Below are positions 7,607 to 16,978 of a stretch of DNA of 64,000 nucleotides, piece after piece. How positions within the stretch are numbered: the first letter of the stretch is position 1; every line of letters begins with the position of its first letter. This DNA comes from an uncultured Clostridia bacterium (GTDB taxonomy: Bacteria > Bacillota > Clostridia > Oscillospirales > Ruminococcaceae), in NCBI GenBank assembly GCA_945873955.1, contig CAMCFA010000002.1, positions 41,078 to 105,077 on the forward strand, given 5' to 3'. The notes under the pieces are model-generated. The model did not search any database, was not told the DNA's origin, and saw nothing but the letters and a program-made list of their open reading frames with translations. The position numbers and the translations under genes were made by a program.

Positions 7607-8413
7607 TCACAACCTTTCAATATAGTCGATAAGCTGCGCCATTGCGCCGGAATTATTGTCGCACAGCAGGATATCCGCGCCCGCCTTGACTTCCGGCTGC
7701 GCGGAAGCTACCGCCGCGCCGAGGTCAGCCTGCTTTATCATGGCGAGGTCGTTCATAAAATCCCCCGCCGCCACGGTGAACCTGTCCTCCGCGCCGACAA
7801 GACGTATCAGCTCCTTGAATCCCGCGGACTTGTCAATGCCCTTCGGCAGACATTCAAAGAACATCGGCGCAGAGCGCACCCACTGTACTCCCTGTAAATC
7901 CGGGCATTCCCGCACGAACCTCTCCAGCCCGTCCATTTTCTCCGGCGGGTAGGCGAACAGAACTTTCAGCCAGCCGCCTGCCGGGATTTCTGCCAGCGGT
8001 CTGATGTCCGGCTGAACTTTCTCCAAGTCAAGGTGCCACTGCTCCGTTTCGTTGAGAAACGGCACGAACACCGTATGCTCCTGCAAGACCTCCACCCCGA
8101 CGTCCGGGAAGCGCTCTGCAATGCGGTTTATGATGTCCGCCGCCTGCTCGCCGATCTCGCACCGCCACAGGAATTTGTCCTGCCTGAAGTCGAACACCGC
8201 CGCGCCGTTGAACAGCACCGCCGGAGTATCCAGCGTCAGTTTCTCCGCGATAGAACGCGCCATTGAGTACCCGCGCCCGGTAGCCATTGTGAATATCCCG
8301 CCGCCGTCACGGAAACGGTTTATCGCCGCCAGATCCTCCGGCAGGATACGCTTGTCGTCGGTGAGAAGCGTTCCGTCAAGGTCGGTCATTAATATTACTT
8401 TGCTGAAATCCAT
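7607..8413 (-). CDS. Cof-type HAD-superfamily sugar-phosphate phosphatase
   Basis: The 268-residue protein is a HAD hydrolase of the Cof/IIB subfamily, which dephosphorylates sugar phosphates or related metabolites. Motif I is DLDGTLL with the nucleophile near residue 11, the motif II Thr is in TMATGRG, and the C-terminal motif is GDFMNDLAMI (D/N acids binding Mg). The start ATG at 8413 is 1 bp from the rluD-type gene stop, so it is part of that operon. The substrate cannot be read from sequence. Confidence 0.88.
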   Translation of the reverse strand: MDFSKVILMTDLDGTLLTDDKRILPEDLAAINRFRDGGGIFTMATGRGYSMARSIAEKLTLDTPAVLFNGAAVFDFRQDKFLWRCEIGEQAADIINRIAERFPDVGVEVLQEHTVFVPFLNETEQWHLDLEKVQPDIRPLAEIPAGGWLKVLFAYPPEKMDGLERFVRECPDLQGVQWVRSAPMFFECLPKGIDKSAGFKELIRLVGAEDRFTVAAGDFMNDLAMIKQADLGAAVASAQPEVKAGADILLCDNNSGAMAQLIDYIERL

Positions 8414-8414
8414 A

Positions 8415-9311
8415 TCAGCCCTCTATACTCTTTAAAAATTTCTTAAAATAATCCGGAAGCTCACTGTCGAACTCCATATATTCCCCGGTGCGCGGGTGGA
8501 CAAAGCCTATCTTCTTCGCGTGGAGACACTGCCCCTCCAGCCACGCGGGCTTGCCGTTACCGTAGACCGGGTCGCCGGCTACCGGGTGTCCGAGGTACGC
8601 CATGTGCACCCTTATTTGATGAGTGCGCCCGGTTTCCAGCCTTACGAGCAGGTGGGTGTACCCGGCGAATCGCTCCAGCACGAAGTAATGCGTTACCGCC
8701 TCCCGCGAATTATCAAGGGTGACGCACATCTTCTTGCGGTCGGTCTTGTGACGTCCTATCGGGGCGTTCACCGTGCCGTCCTCTTTTATCGCGCCGCACA
8801 CCACCGTTTCGTACTCCCGGGTGAAGCTGTGCGCCTTTATCTGCTCCGACAGCGCAAGGTGCGCCATATCGTTCTTCGCGACCATGAGCAGACCGCTTGT
8901 GTCCTTGTCGATACGGTGGACTATCCCCGGACGTATCTCGCCGTTTATCCCGGAAAGACTGTCCCCGCAGTGGAACATCAGCGCGTTCACCAGCGTGCCG
9001 GAATAATGCCCCGCCGCCGGGTGGACTACCATTCCCTTTGGCTTGTTCACCACCAGCAGGTCGCCGTCCTCGTAGACTATCTCAAGCGGGATATCCTCCG
9101 GCAGAATGTCGGCGCTCTGCGGCTCGGGAAGTGTTATCTCCACCAGTGCGCCCGCCGGGGGAATGTCCTTTTTCCCGCAGGCTGCGCCGTTCACCAGCAC
9201 GTTTCCCTGCTCTATGAGCTTCACAGCGGCGCTGCGGGACAGCTCCGTGCCGTCCGCGATCAGCTTGTCAAGGCGCGCTCCTCCGGGAGCGGTAAGCTCA
9301 ATCGTTTCCAT
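8415..9311 (-). CDS. rluD: RluD-family 23S rRNA pseudouridine synthase
   Basis: The 298-residue protein has an N-terminal S4 RNA-binding domain (residues ~12-60) and a pseudouridine synthase domain with the catalytic aspartate in HRIDKDTSGLL (about residue 138) and the HPAAGH motif. It isomerises uridines in large-subunit rRNA. It overlaps the 3' end of lspA by 14 bp, a pairing (lspA-rluD/ylyB) conserved across Firmicutes. The specific target uridines are not predictable because several RluC/RluD paralogues exist in such genomes. Confidence 0.92.
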   Translation of the reverse strand: METIELTAPGGARLDKLIADGTELSRSAAVKLIEQGNVLVNGAACGKKDIPPAGALVEITLPEPQSADILPEDIPLEIVYEDGDLLVVNKPKGMVVHPAAGHYSGTLVNALMFHCGDSLSGINGEIRPGIVHRIDKDTSGLLMVAKNDMAHLALSEQIKAHSFTREYETVVCGAIKEDGTVNAPIGRHKTDRKKMCVTLDNSREAVTHYFVLERFAGYTHLLVRLETGRTHQIRVHMAYLGHPVAGDPVYGNGKPAWLEGQCLHAKKIGFVHPRTGEYMEFDSELPDYFKKFLKSIEG

Positions 9312-9870
9312 TGCTGCGGGGTTCTCCCTCGTCGGCGGTGTTTTCCGGCGGGGCGGACTTCTTCGCTTTTTTCGCCTTGGAGTCCTTTATCTCGTCAATA
9401 ACCACGAACAGGCACAGCAGGATCCCTCCCACAACCGCGCAGATATCCGCGAAATTGAAGATAGGGAAGTTGATCAGCCGCACGTCGATGAAATCCACCA
9501 CGCTGCCGCCGTTGAACAGCCTGTCCACAAGATTCCCCAGACCGCCGCCGATTATCAGCGCCACTGATACGACATAGGGTGCGCGGTGTATCTTCTTCAT
9601 CAGAAGCCCAACGATAAGCGCGATTATGACGATAGATGTCACCGCAATGAGGAAAATGGTCTTGTCCTCCATCATGCTGAACGCTGCGCCCTCGTTGGTG
9701 CAATAGTAGAGGTTCAGCACCTCTGTGTCGCCGATTTTGATGAGATTTATTACTGTGTTCTTCTCCATGTTTGAATAAACCAGCCACTTGGTGAACTGAT
9801 CTATCCCCACCAGCAGCGCCGCCAGAAGCAGAGCGGCGTACTGCCTGTACTTACTAAGAATCGATTTCAT
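9298..9870 (-). CDS. lspA: Lipoprotein signal peptidase (signal peptidase II)
   Basis: The aspartic protease LspA removes signal peptides from prolipoproteins after diacylglycerol transfer. The 190-residue protein has four predicted transmembrane helices and the two catalytic aspartates in GNLVDRLFNGG and FNFADIC. The C-terminal ~30 residues are charged (KKAKKSAPPE...). I start it at the ATG at 9870 (MKSILSKYR) rather than the in-frame TTG at 9876. It would process the solute-binding protein and the two lipoproteins found in this same window. It follows the ileS terminator closely. Confidence 0.94.
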   Translation of the reverse strand: MKSILSKYRQYAALLLAALLVGIDQFTKWLVYSNMEKNTVINLIKIGDTEVLNLYYCTNEGAAFSMMEDKTIFLIAVTSIVIIALIVGLLMKKIHRAPYVVSVALIIGGGLGNLVDRLFNGGSVVDFIDVRLINFPIFNFADICAVVGGILLCLFVVIDEIKDSKAKKAKKSAPPENTADEGEPRSNGND

Positions 9871-9895
9871 ATACAAACTTTCTATCCGTAATCAC

Positions 9896-9931
9896 AAAAA
9901 GGCAGGAAAGGGATATTATCCCTCCCCTGCC
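9896..9931 (-). terminator. Terminator/attenuator between ileS and lspA
   Basis: A long stem (GGCAGGAAAGGGAT / ATCCCTCCCCTGCC with one mismatch region, 9901-9914 and 9918-9931) is followed on the minus strand by five T residues. Only 26 bp separate it from the lspA start, with no room for a full promoter, so lspA expression probably relies on partial readthrough. Confidence 0.85.
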
Positions 9932-9942
9932 GGAATTGCATA

Positions 9943-12774
9943 TCAGCCCAAATCAAGCTTCATTACCGCCGCGCAGCGTGCGCAGAGGTGCGGGAACTGA
10001 GCGTCAGAGCCTACCGTCGGAGCGTGGCTCCAGCAGCGCTCGCACATCTCGCCAGCCGCCTTCTCAACGGTGATAGAAACGCCCTCAACAGCGCCCTTGA
10101 ACTCACCCTCGCCCTCGGACGCGGGCTTTACGTTCACATAGGACACCGCGAATGCCTGCGTAAGCTCGGTGTAGGCGGAAAGCTCCTTGTAGTTCGCTTC
10201 GTCCGCGTAGATGACCAGACCTGCGTCCAGCGGCTTGCCGATAACGCCCGCGGTTCTCTTTTCCTCAAGAGCCTTCAGCACGTCGTCACGGACTGCGTGG
10301 ATCTTGCTCCACTTTGCCTCGAATGCTGCGTCGGTCTGTACGCCGGTCTTTTCGGGCATCTGGTTGAACGGAACGCCGCGCAGGTCGTCGGTGGACTTGT
10401 GGGGCATATACTTCCAGATCTCGTCAGATGTGAATGTGAGGATAGGCGCAACCAGCTTTACCAGAGCGTCCAGAATGATATACATAGTGGTCTGGACAGC
10501 CTTTCTCTCCTCGGACTTCTCAGCGCAGCAATACAGCGTATCCTTGACGATATCCAGATAGAAGTTGGACATATCGACAACGCAGAAGCTGTGGATCGCG
10601 TGGTATGCAAGGTAGAAGTCAAAGGACTCGTAGGAAGCCTTGACCTTCTCAATAACAGCGTCAAGTCTTGACAGCGCCCACTTGTCGATGTCGCTCAGCT
10701 TGTCCAGCGGAACCATTTCGGTATCCGGGTCGAAGCCGCCGCGGTTGCATATATTACCCAGAATGAATCTGGCGGTGTTTCTGATCTTGCGGTAAGCCTC
10801 GGAAAGCTGCTTCAACATCTCCGGGGAAACGCGCACGTCGTTGTGGAAGTCAAGAGAAGCTACCCACAGACGGAGAACGTCAGCGCCGTACTTGTTGATG
10901 ACTTCCTCCGGCAGGATAACGTTGCCCTTTGACTTGTGCATTACCTCGCCCTTGCCGTCAACTACCCAGCCGTGGGTGCAGACTGCCTTATAGGGAGCCT
11001 TTCCGGTTGTAGCAACGGAGGTCAGCAGAGAGCTCTGGAACCAGCCTCTGTACTGGTCGCAGCCCTCAAGGTAGAGGTCAGCCGGCCAGCTAAGCTCCGG
11101 ACGCTCCTCCAGAACGGCGGCGTGGGTGCAGCCGGAATCGAACCAAACGTCGAAGATGTCCATTTCCTTGCGGAATTTATTGCAGCCGCACTCGCACTTA
11201 ACGTCCGCGGGAATGAACTCGGACGGGTCTTTGCTGTACCATGCGTCGGAGCTTTCCTTGCGGAACATGTCGGAGATCGCCTTTATGGTCTGGTCGTTTA
11301 CAATGGTCTTGCCGCAGTCCTCGCAGTAGAGGATCGGGATCGGAACGCCCCAGCGGCGCTGACGTGAGATACACCAGTCGCTGCGCATGCTTACCATGTT
11401 CTTAATGCGCTCCTCGCCCCATTCGGGGATCCACTTTACGCCCTCGATAGCCTTGATAGTTTCGTCCTTGAACATATCCACGTTGCAGAACCACTGGTCT
11501 GTCGCACGGTAGATGATCGGCTCGTGACATCTCCAGCAGTGCGGGTAGGGGTGGACGATCTTCTGCATTGCAAGCAGGGTGTTGTCGTCCTCAAGGCGCT
11601 GTGCGATAGCCTTATTCGCGTCTGCGGTCTTTAAGCCCTTGAAATCGCCTGCTTCTTCGGTAAGGATACCCTTTTCATTAACGGGAACGATGATATCGAA
11701 CATTCCCTTGTACTTGTTGCATACCTCGAAGTCCTCCAGACCAAAGCCGGGCGCGGTATGAACGCAGCCGGTACCGCTGTCCAGAGTTACATGGTCGCCG
11801 ACGATGACCGGGGACTTTCTGCCCATGAACGGGTGGTCGGTCTCGATAAGCTCCAGATCAGAGCCAAGGAAGCTGCCGATAGTGGAATACTTCTTTATCC
11901 CAACGGCGTCCGTAACGGTAGAAACAAGGTCTGTCGCCATCAGCAGATACTCGCCGAAGGACTTGCTTTCCTCGTCCTCAACCTTTACGAAAGTGTACTC
12001 ATAATTCGGACCGAGGCAGATAGCAAGGTTGCCCGGCAGGGTCCATGTGGTGGTGGTCCAGATAACGACGTAAGCCTTTGACAGGTCAATGCCGAGGTCG
12101 TCGAACTTACCCTTTGAGTCGGAAATCGGGAACTTTACATAGATAGAGTAGCAGGGATCGTCCTGATACTCAATCTCGGCTTCAGCAAGGGCGGTGTTGC
12201 AGTCTGCGCACCAGTAAACCGGCTTCAGACCCTTGTAGATGTAGCCCTTCTGCATCATCTTGCCGAATACCTCGACCTGCTTCGCCTCAAATTCCGGCTT
12301 GATAGTGAGGTAGGGATTATCGAAATCGCCCCAGACGCCAAGACGCTTGAACTGCTTCTTCTGACCGTCAAGGCAGGACAGCGCGAACTCACGGCAGCTC
12401 TTTCTGAGCGTTACCGGATCGATAGTGCCGCTGTCAAGACCGATCTGCTTGATAGCCTTCAGCTCAATAGGCAGACCGTGGCAGTCCCAGCCGGGAACGT
12501 AATTTGCATTGTACCCGGTCATGCTCTTGTATTTTACAATGATGTCTTTTAGCACCTTGTTCATTGCAGTGCCCATGTGGATATTGCCGTTTGCATAGGG
12601 AGGTCCGTCATGCAGGATATAGGAGGGCTTGCCCTTGTTCTTTTCGGAAAGCGCGTAATACAGGCGATCCTGCTCCCACTTATCCAGCATTTCGGGTTCT
12701 CTCTGGGGGAGATTACCCCTCATCGGAAAGTCGGTTTCCGGAAGATTTAATGTGTTGTTGTAATCCTCTGACAT
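9943..12774 (-). CDS. ileS: Isoleucyl-tRNA synthetase
   Basis: This class I synthetase charges tRNA-Ile. At 943 residues it is full length and of the bacterial type: the HIGH-equivalent is HMGT (near residue 66, in GPPYANGNIHMGTAMN), the KMSKS-equivalent is HKSKG near 613, there is a CP1 editing insertion with GTGCVHTAPG, and a C-terminal zinc finger CERCW...CARC. The DWCISRQRRWG motif is intact. The 55-bp upstream space has no T-box leader, unlike many Firmicute ileS genes. It sits between divIVA and lspA, the usual Firmicute order. Confidence 0.97.
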   Translation of the reverse strand: MSEDYNNTLNLPETDFPMRGNLPQREPEMLDKWEQDRLYYALSEKNKGKPSYILHDGPPYANGNIHMGTAMNKVLKDIIVKYKSMTGYNANYVPGWDCHGLPIELKAIKQIGLDSGTIDPVTLRKSCREFALSCLDGQKKQFKRLGVWGDFDNPYLTIKPEFEAKQVEVFGKMMQKGYIYKGLKPVYWCADCNTALAEAEIEYQDDPCYSIYVKFPISDSKGKFDDLGIDLSKAYVVIWTTTTWTLPGNLAICLGPNYEYTFVKVEDEESKSFGEYLLMATDLVSTVTDAVGIKKYSTIGSFLGSDLELIETDHPFMGRKSPVIVGDHVTLDSGTGCVHTAPGFGLEDFEVCNKYKGMFDIIVPVNEKGILTEEAGDFKGLKTADANKAIAQRLEDDNTLLAMQKIVHPYPHCWRCHEPIIYRATDQWFCNVDMFKDETIKAIEGVKWIPEWGEERIKNMVSMRSDWCISRQRRWGVPIPILYCEDCGKTIVNDQTIKAISDMFRKESSDAWYSKDPSEFIPADVKCECGCNKFRKEMDIFDVWFDSGCTHAAVLEERPELSWPADLYLEGCDQYRGWFQSSLLTSVATTGKAPYKAVCTHGWVVDGKGEVMHKSKGNVILPEEVINKYGADVLRLWVASLDFHNDVRVSPEMLKQLSEAYRKIRNTARFILGNICNRGGFDPDTEMVPLDKLSDIDKWALSRLDAVIEKVKASYESFDFYLAYHAIHSFCVVDMSNFYLDIVKDTLYCCAEKSEERKAVQTTMYIILDALVKLVAPILTFTSDEIWKYMPHKSTDDLRGVPFNQMPEKTGVQTDAAFEAKWSKIHAVRDDVLKALEEKRTAGVIGKPLDAGLVIYADEANYKELSAYTELTQAFAVSYVNVKPASEGEGEFKGAVEGVSITVEKAAGEMCERCWSHAPTVGSDAQFPHLCARCAAVMKLDLG

Positions 12775-12829
12775 CAGTTGTGTCTCCTTGTGTAATATTT
12801 TGTATTTGAACTCCCTGTGGAGCGATCGT

Positions 12830-13741
12830 TTACTTCTTCATTGTGTTGCCCTTGCCGAACTGGAGGTCGGTGTGGCGGGTCTTTTTCTCTGTTGAGGAGC
12901 TGAAAAACGGCAGATCGTCGTTCTCGTTGGTGCTGCCCGGATCCTGCGGCATTGAGCTGAACGGCTCCTCCTCTGCGGGAGCGGGAGCGGCACCGGCAGC
13001 GACAGGCTGCTTCTCCTCCTGCTTATCTGCGGGGGCTTCGGCAGCGGGAGCGGGCTTGGGAGCGGGCGCAGGCTTCTGAGCCTGCTTTGCAGCGGCTGCC
13101 TTTGCCTTTTCCGCCTCGCGCTTTTCTACCTCGGCTGCGGTGTTCTTTACATACTCGTTTTCGCATACCTCCGGCAGCTTCGCTATCAGATCCATGTGGG
13201 ACTTATATGCTGTGAGCAGACGGTTTCTGTACTCGTCGGCTTCCTTGCGGGTCTTTTGAAGAATGTTCTGCTGTATCTCAGTCTGCTTCTTCATCATCTG
13301 GTCGATCTCGTCAGCCTTGGCGCGGGCTTCCTTGATCATCTTGTCAGCGCGCTCGTTTGTTTCTTTGGTTATGCGCTTGGAATATTCGTCTGCGTCTGAT
13401 GTGATCTTGTCCGCTTTCTCCTGCGCTTCCTTGAGCTGCTTGTCAACAGCCTCCTGAGTTTCATTGCGGAGCTTCTCAGCGGCGGTCTTGGACTCGTTGA
13501 TGATCTGGTTTCCCTGCTTCTGTGCAAGCAAAAGGGCGTCCTTTAAAGCGTCCTCGTCGTCGCGGTATTCACGGATCTTGTCCGCAAGCACTTCCAGCTT
13601 GCGCTCCAGCTCGTTTTTTTCCTTCTGGAGCTGGGAATACTCGCTTGAGATCTCGCGGAGGAACTCGTCAACGTCATCTGTCTTATAGCCGTTGAAGGTC
13701 GCTTTTTCAAAACGTCTTGACAAAATATCCTTTGCATTCAT
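12830..13741 (-). CDS. divIVA: DivIVA-domain coiled-coil protein
   Basis: The 303-residue protein has the DivIVA N-terminal lipid-binding domain (MNAKDILSRRFEKATFNGY..., the YKTDDVDEFL segment) followed by about 170 residues of coiled coil rich in E/K/A/Q, then an A/P/K-rich, probably disordered tail. DivIVA binds negatively curved membrane at poles and division sites and recruits cell-division or sporulation partners. The start at 13741 is chosen because the family begins here; 29 extra codons to 13828 are dispensable. The tail (~90 residues) is longer than in Bacillus. It follows ylmH, as is typical. Confidence 0.88.
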   Translation of the reverse strand: MNAKDILSRRFEKATFNGYKTDDVDEFLREISSEYSQLQKEKNELERKLEVLADKIREYRDDEDALKDALLLAQKQGNQIINESKTAAEKLRNETQEAVDKQLKEAQEKADKITSDADEYSKRITKETNERADKMIKEARAKADEIDQMMKKQTEIQQNILQKTRKEADEYRNRLLTAYKSHMDLIAKLPEVCENEYVKNTAAEVEKREAEKAKAAAAKQAQKPAPAPKPAPAAEAPADKQEEKQPVAAGAAPAPAEEEPFSSMPQDPGSTNENDDLPFFSSSTEKKTRHTDLQFGKGNTMKK

Positions 13742-13840
13742 GATCTTTTCTTCCTTCCTAAACCGCATAACACGGCACTGCGGCACATTATGCGCCGCGG
13801 CTGATATTATTATTCCGGCGGCTGACAATAACCTGCGCCG

Positions 13841-14596
13841 CTAGACATATTTTTCAATAGTAATGCGGATCCTCCCCTTTCGGGTCTCTCCGCTGATACC
13901 GGTAAGGCGGAATCTTCCGCTGCCCCGGATAGAAATAACAGTATTCTCTTTTACCTCTGCACTTACATTTGTACAGGGCGAAAAGTCCGCATTTACCATA
14001 CCCGATCTAATTAGGGCTGCGGATCTTTCTCTTGATGTATTTGCCGCGGCGCTGACTATACAGTCCAGCCGCAGAGATGAAACGGTGGTTTCGATCTTCT
14101 GGGTCTTTTGCTCTGGGAGCGGCTTTGTGATCCCGCTCTCGGCAGTCACCCCGGTCTTGCCGATCTTGTCCACCCCAAGAACGAGCTGCCCGGCGGTATC
14201 CAGCAGGAAAACCACCGCATAGCCCTCTGCGACAAGGATATCCCCCAGAAGTTTGCGGTCTATCCCCAGCGCCAGAAGTGCGCCGAGAAAGTCCCTGTGG
14301 GTGAGCCTGTCGCTCTTTCTGAAGCTGAACGTCACCGCCTGCACCGGAAAGATATCCTCCGGCGGGAGATCCTGCGCATACGTTCCCTCAAGGACGCCGC
14401 AGACCTTTCTCATTGCGCCCTCATAGCCGCCGTAAAAGCAAAGACTGCCCCTTACCGCGCGCTCGGCGACTATCGCCTCACGCTCGTTAAGGAACGCGGA
14501 AAATCTCGGCACGCCGGACTTCTGCGCCAGTCTTTGCATATCGGCTATGTGGACGGAGAGGTAACGCTCCTCCTCGTTAAGCAGTCCCTGATCCAC
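13841..14596 (-). CDS. ylmH: YlmH-type S4-domain RNA-binding protein
   Basis: The 251-residue protein has an S4 RNA-binding domain at ~175-235 (LRLDCIVSAAANTSRERSAAL...) after a ~170-residue N-terminal YlmH/CPC-like domain. YlmH homologues have been tied to division in streptococci and to rescue of stalled ribosomes with peptidyl-tRNA in Bacillus. The likely start is a GTG at 14596, five bases after the sepF stop, so expression is coupled to sepF. In the usual ylmE-F-G-H order the ylmG membrane gene would lie between sepF and ylmH; it is absent here. Confidence 0.88.
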   Translation of the reverse strand: MDQGLLNEEERYLSVHIADMQRLAQKSGVPRFSAFLNEREAIVAERAVRGSLCFYGGYEGAMRKVCGVLEGTYAQDLPPEDIFPVQAVTFSFRKSDRLTHRDFLGALLALGIDRKLLGDILVAEGYAVVFLLDTAGQLVLGVDKIGKTGVTAESGITKPLPEQKTQKIETTVSSLRLDCIVSAAANTSRERSAALIRSGMVNADFSPCTNVSAEVKENTVISIRGSGRFRLTGISGETRKGRIRITIEKYV

Positions 14597-14600
14597 AGGA

Positions 14601-15044
14601 TCAGAACTGGTCGTTTTCCATCATATCACCGCTGAGGTCAACGGTTCTCGGAACAACGAAATAGGTGCATTCTGCGATCCTTACTATCCTGCCGTCGATA
14701 GCAGCAACAACGCCTGCCATGAAGTCAACGATCCTCTTTCTGGAATCCACGCTCGCTACCTTTTCGAGATTGAGCACAACGCTGGTGTTCTCTCTGAGGA
14801 AGCGTACCGGCTCCTTCATGATATCCTCGTACTTCAGCGGCTGAACTACCTTTACGGAAGAGCCGTGGAAACCGGTGTTATGCATGTTGATCACCTTTTC
14901 GCTTGTCTTAGGAGCGGAGAATCTGGACGGAGCCTCTGCCTCCTCCTCGGTAACAGCCGAAGAAGAAGTGTCGTAGTCGGTCTCGTACTCCTCGTCCTCA
15001 TAATCGTCCTGACGAAGCTTTGCTAAGAAATTGCTGAAACCCAT
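14601..15044 (-). CDS. sepF: Cell division protein SepF
   Basis: SepF bundles FtsZ filaments and anchors them to the membrane in Gram-positive bacteria. The 147-residue protein begins MGFSNFLAKL, an amphipathic membrane-binding helix, has an acidic linker (residues ~12-50) and a conserved core (~55-140) including VVLNLEKV and RRIVDFMAG-like segments. The start at 15044 has GGAGG 9 nt upstream and is preferred to a 25-codon extension. It lies between yggS and ylmH. Confidence 0.94.
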   Translation of the reverse strand: MGFSNFLAKLRQDDYEDEEYETDYDTSSSAVTEEEAEAPSRFSAPKTSEKVINMHNTGFHGSSVKVVQPLKYEDIMKEPVRFLRENTSVVLNLEKVASVDSRKRIVDFMAGVVAAIDGRIVRIAECTYFVVPRTVDLSGDMMENDQF

Positions 15045-15060
15045 GATATTTTCCTCCCAA

Positions 15061-15780
15061 TTATAAATAATTTCTGTATCCGAACAGTCCTGAACCGATC
15101 CGGACAATTGTGGACCCATGCTTTACCGCCGTTTCATAATCTCCCGACATCCCCATGGAGAGAGTATCGAACGCCCCCGCGTCATTCACAGATCTGTCCG
15201 ACCGCAGGTCGCTGAAAAGCCTCTGCATTGCAGCAAAGGTTTCCTCCCCGCAGCCAGGCGGCGGTATCGTCATCAGACCTCTCAGTCTGACGCCGGGCAG
15301 CTCCCGGAGCTGAGCGCCGAATTCAGGAGCGCTCTCCGGGGTTATCCCGCCCTTTGTTTCTTCCCCGCCGATGTTTATTTCGGCGAGTATATCCATGACC
15401 AGACCGTGCTGCACCGCCCTGCGGCTTATTTCCTCCGCAAGATGAATGCTGTCAACGGAATGGATCATTGAAACCTTGTCTATGATGTACTTGACCTTGT
15501 TCGACTGCAAGCCCCCGATGAAGTGCACCTCCGCCGGAAGATACTGCTCCCGCTTGTCCATGAACTCCTGAACGCGGTTTTCGCCTAACAGGTCTATACC
15601 CAGCCCCACCGCATAGTTAATGCGCTCCGGGGACACGGTTTTTGTCACTGCCATAAGCCGGACTTTATCTGTCCGCCCGGCGGCAGCCTTTGCCTTTTCT
15701 ATGTTTTCACAGATCCTGGCATAGCTCTCTCTGATGTCGTCAAAGCTGGTCTGCGTATTACTCAACAACTTTTCCTTCAT
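15061..15780 (-). CDS. yggS: YggS-type PLP homeostasis protein
   Basis: The 239-residue, single-domain alanine-racemase-fold protein binds pyridoxal 5'-phosphate but is not an enzyme of known reaction; it buffers PLP and affects amino-acid pools. The PLP lysine is in RLMAVTKTV (near residue 46), and HFIGGLQSNKVKYI, the DSIHLAEEI region and SMGMSGDYETAVKHGST-type C-terminus are all in place. The gene (ylmE in Bacillus) overlaps the upstream HlyD-like gene by 23 bp and leads into sepF. PLP-related pdxK is at 34.7 kb. Confidence 0.93.
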   Translation of the reverse strand: MKEKLLSNTQTSFDDIRESYARICENIEKAKAAAGRTDKVRLMAVTKTVSPERINYAVGLGIDLLGENRVQEFMDKREQYLPAEVHFIGGLQSNKVKYIIDKVSMIHSVDSIHLAEEISRRAVQHGLVMDILAEINIGGEETKGGITPESAPEFGAQLRELPGVRLRGLMTIPPPGCGEETFAAMQRLFSDLRSDRSVNDAGAFDTLSMGMSGDYETAVKHGSTIVRIGSGLFGYRNYL

Positions 15781-16978
15781 ACAAATCCTTGCCTTCTGTT
15801 ACTATTTTGTCGTACAGCTTCAGATACCCGTCGTCGGGAACCTGCGCACAGATGATGTAATCCTCGCCCCAGTACTCAACGTCGATCTTTCTGAACACCA
15901 GCTTGCCGCCCTGCACGATAAACACGCCGCGCTCCTGCTGGTCGTTGTAGCGAATAGCGCTTCTTGAAACGCGAAGTCCACCGTAGCTGTTGACGATATA
16001 CTTGAACTGCGCAGTCCTTCCGGACGCCACAGAGGAAGTCAGCGTTGCACACTCGAACACATAGACGGCTGTGCCGTCGCCGCGCCCGGTGTCGGTTATA
16101 GAAACGATCTCCGCCTTGATCGGCGTGGGGTCGCTGCGAACTCTGAGCGTAACCTCGCCGCCCTCGTAGCAGCCGAAAAGCAGCTCGCTGTCAATGACCG
16201 CAGCAACGCGCCAGCGGTAGTCAGCGATCAGCTTGCCAACCGCGGCAGAGTCTGTGCTGAGCTTAGGCTTGTCCAGGATCTCATCGATCCTGTCGGCGGT
16301 AATAGAGTCCGCGTCGTCAAAGGAGATCCTGCCCTCGTAGCCGTCAACGCCGCTGACGAAATAGCCTGCTCCGCCCGCGTAGATATCCTCCACGTCGCCG
16401 GACAGCATAGCCTCCAGCTCGGACACCCGGCTCCTCAGCGAAGATATCTTCGCCTCGTAGCTGGCAACGTCCCCGCGGGAGATCTCCCGTTTGGACAGCA
16501 CCCCAAGTATCGCAGTTTCCTGATCCTGCGCGGCGGCGTAATTGCCGTCGATAAGGCTTTCCAGTATCAGCGAATGACGCTCGTTTATCTGGCTGGAAAT
16601 GGTCTCCAACTGATTGTTGTCCGTTCCGGCAAGGCGCTGCGCGTCCGTAAGAACAGCGATCTGCTCGTTGATCTTTTCTATCTCGCGGCGGCGCTCGATA
16701 TCAGCCTCGCTGCGGTAACGCCGGGCGATAACAGAACTTTTCCCGACCTTTGAGCCGTCGGAATGCTCATAATCCAGCACACCGCCCCCGCTGCTGTAAA
16801 CCACCGTCTCATTCCGCAGGAACACGCCCTCAAACGGGACGTCCTCGGTCATGCTGTAAGTAAACGCGGTTTCAGTGACTACCTTCTCGCCGCCGGCGAA
16901 AAAGACCTGTCCGACAAAAAAGATAAGCACGAACAGTGACAGCACGAGAATTATCACCGATGTCCAGCGGGATTCCAT
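15758..16978 (-). CDS. HlyD-like membrane-fusion protein, division-cluster associated
   Basis: The 406-residue protein has one N-terminal transmembrane helix (residues ~7-29), a biotinyl-lipoyl-like segment near 60-90 (VLDYEHSDGSKVGKSSVIAR), a central coiled-coil hairpin (~90-200) and a beta-barrel-rich C-terminal half, the architecture of HlyD_D23 adaptors. No transporter gene lies beside it. Members of this family regularly sit upstream of ylmE-sepF in Clostridia, suggesting a role in envelope or septum assembly rather than efflux, but that is inference. Its ATG overlaps the hfq stop (TAATG). Confidence 0.72.
   Translation of the reverse strand: MESRWTSVIILVLSLFVLIFFVGQVFFAGGEKVVTETAFTYSMTEDVPFEGVFLRNETVVYSSGGGVLDYEHSDGSKVGKSSVIARRYRSEADIERRREIEKINEQIAVLTDAQRLAGTDNNQLETISSQINERHSLILESLIDGNYAAAQDQETAILGVLSKREISRGDVASYEAKISSLRSRVSELEAMLSGDVEDIYAGGAGYFVSGVDGYEGRISFDDADSITADRIDEILDKPKLSTDSAAVGKLIADYRWRVAAVIDSELLFGCYEGGEVTLRVRSDPTPIKAEIVSITDTGRGDGTAVYVFECATLTSSVASGRTAQFKYIVNSYGGLRVSRSAIRYNDQQERGVFIVQGGKLVFRKIDVEYWGEDYIICAQVPDDGYLKLYDKIVTEGKDLYEGKVVE

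Noticed and set aside
12775..12829. T-box riboswitch before ileS
   Set aside because: Only 55 bp separate divIVA and ileS, too short for a T-box, and no specifier or T-box motif is visible.
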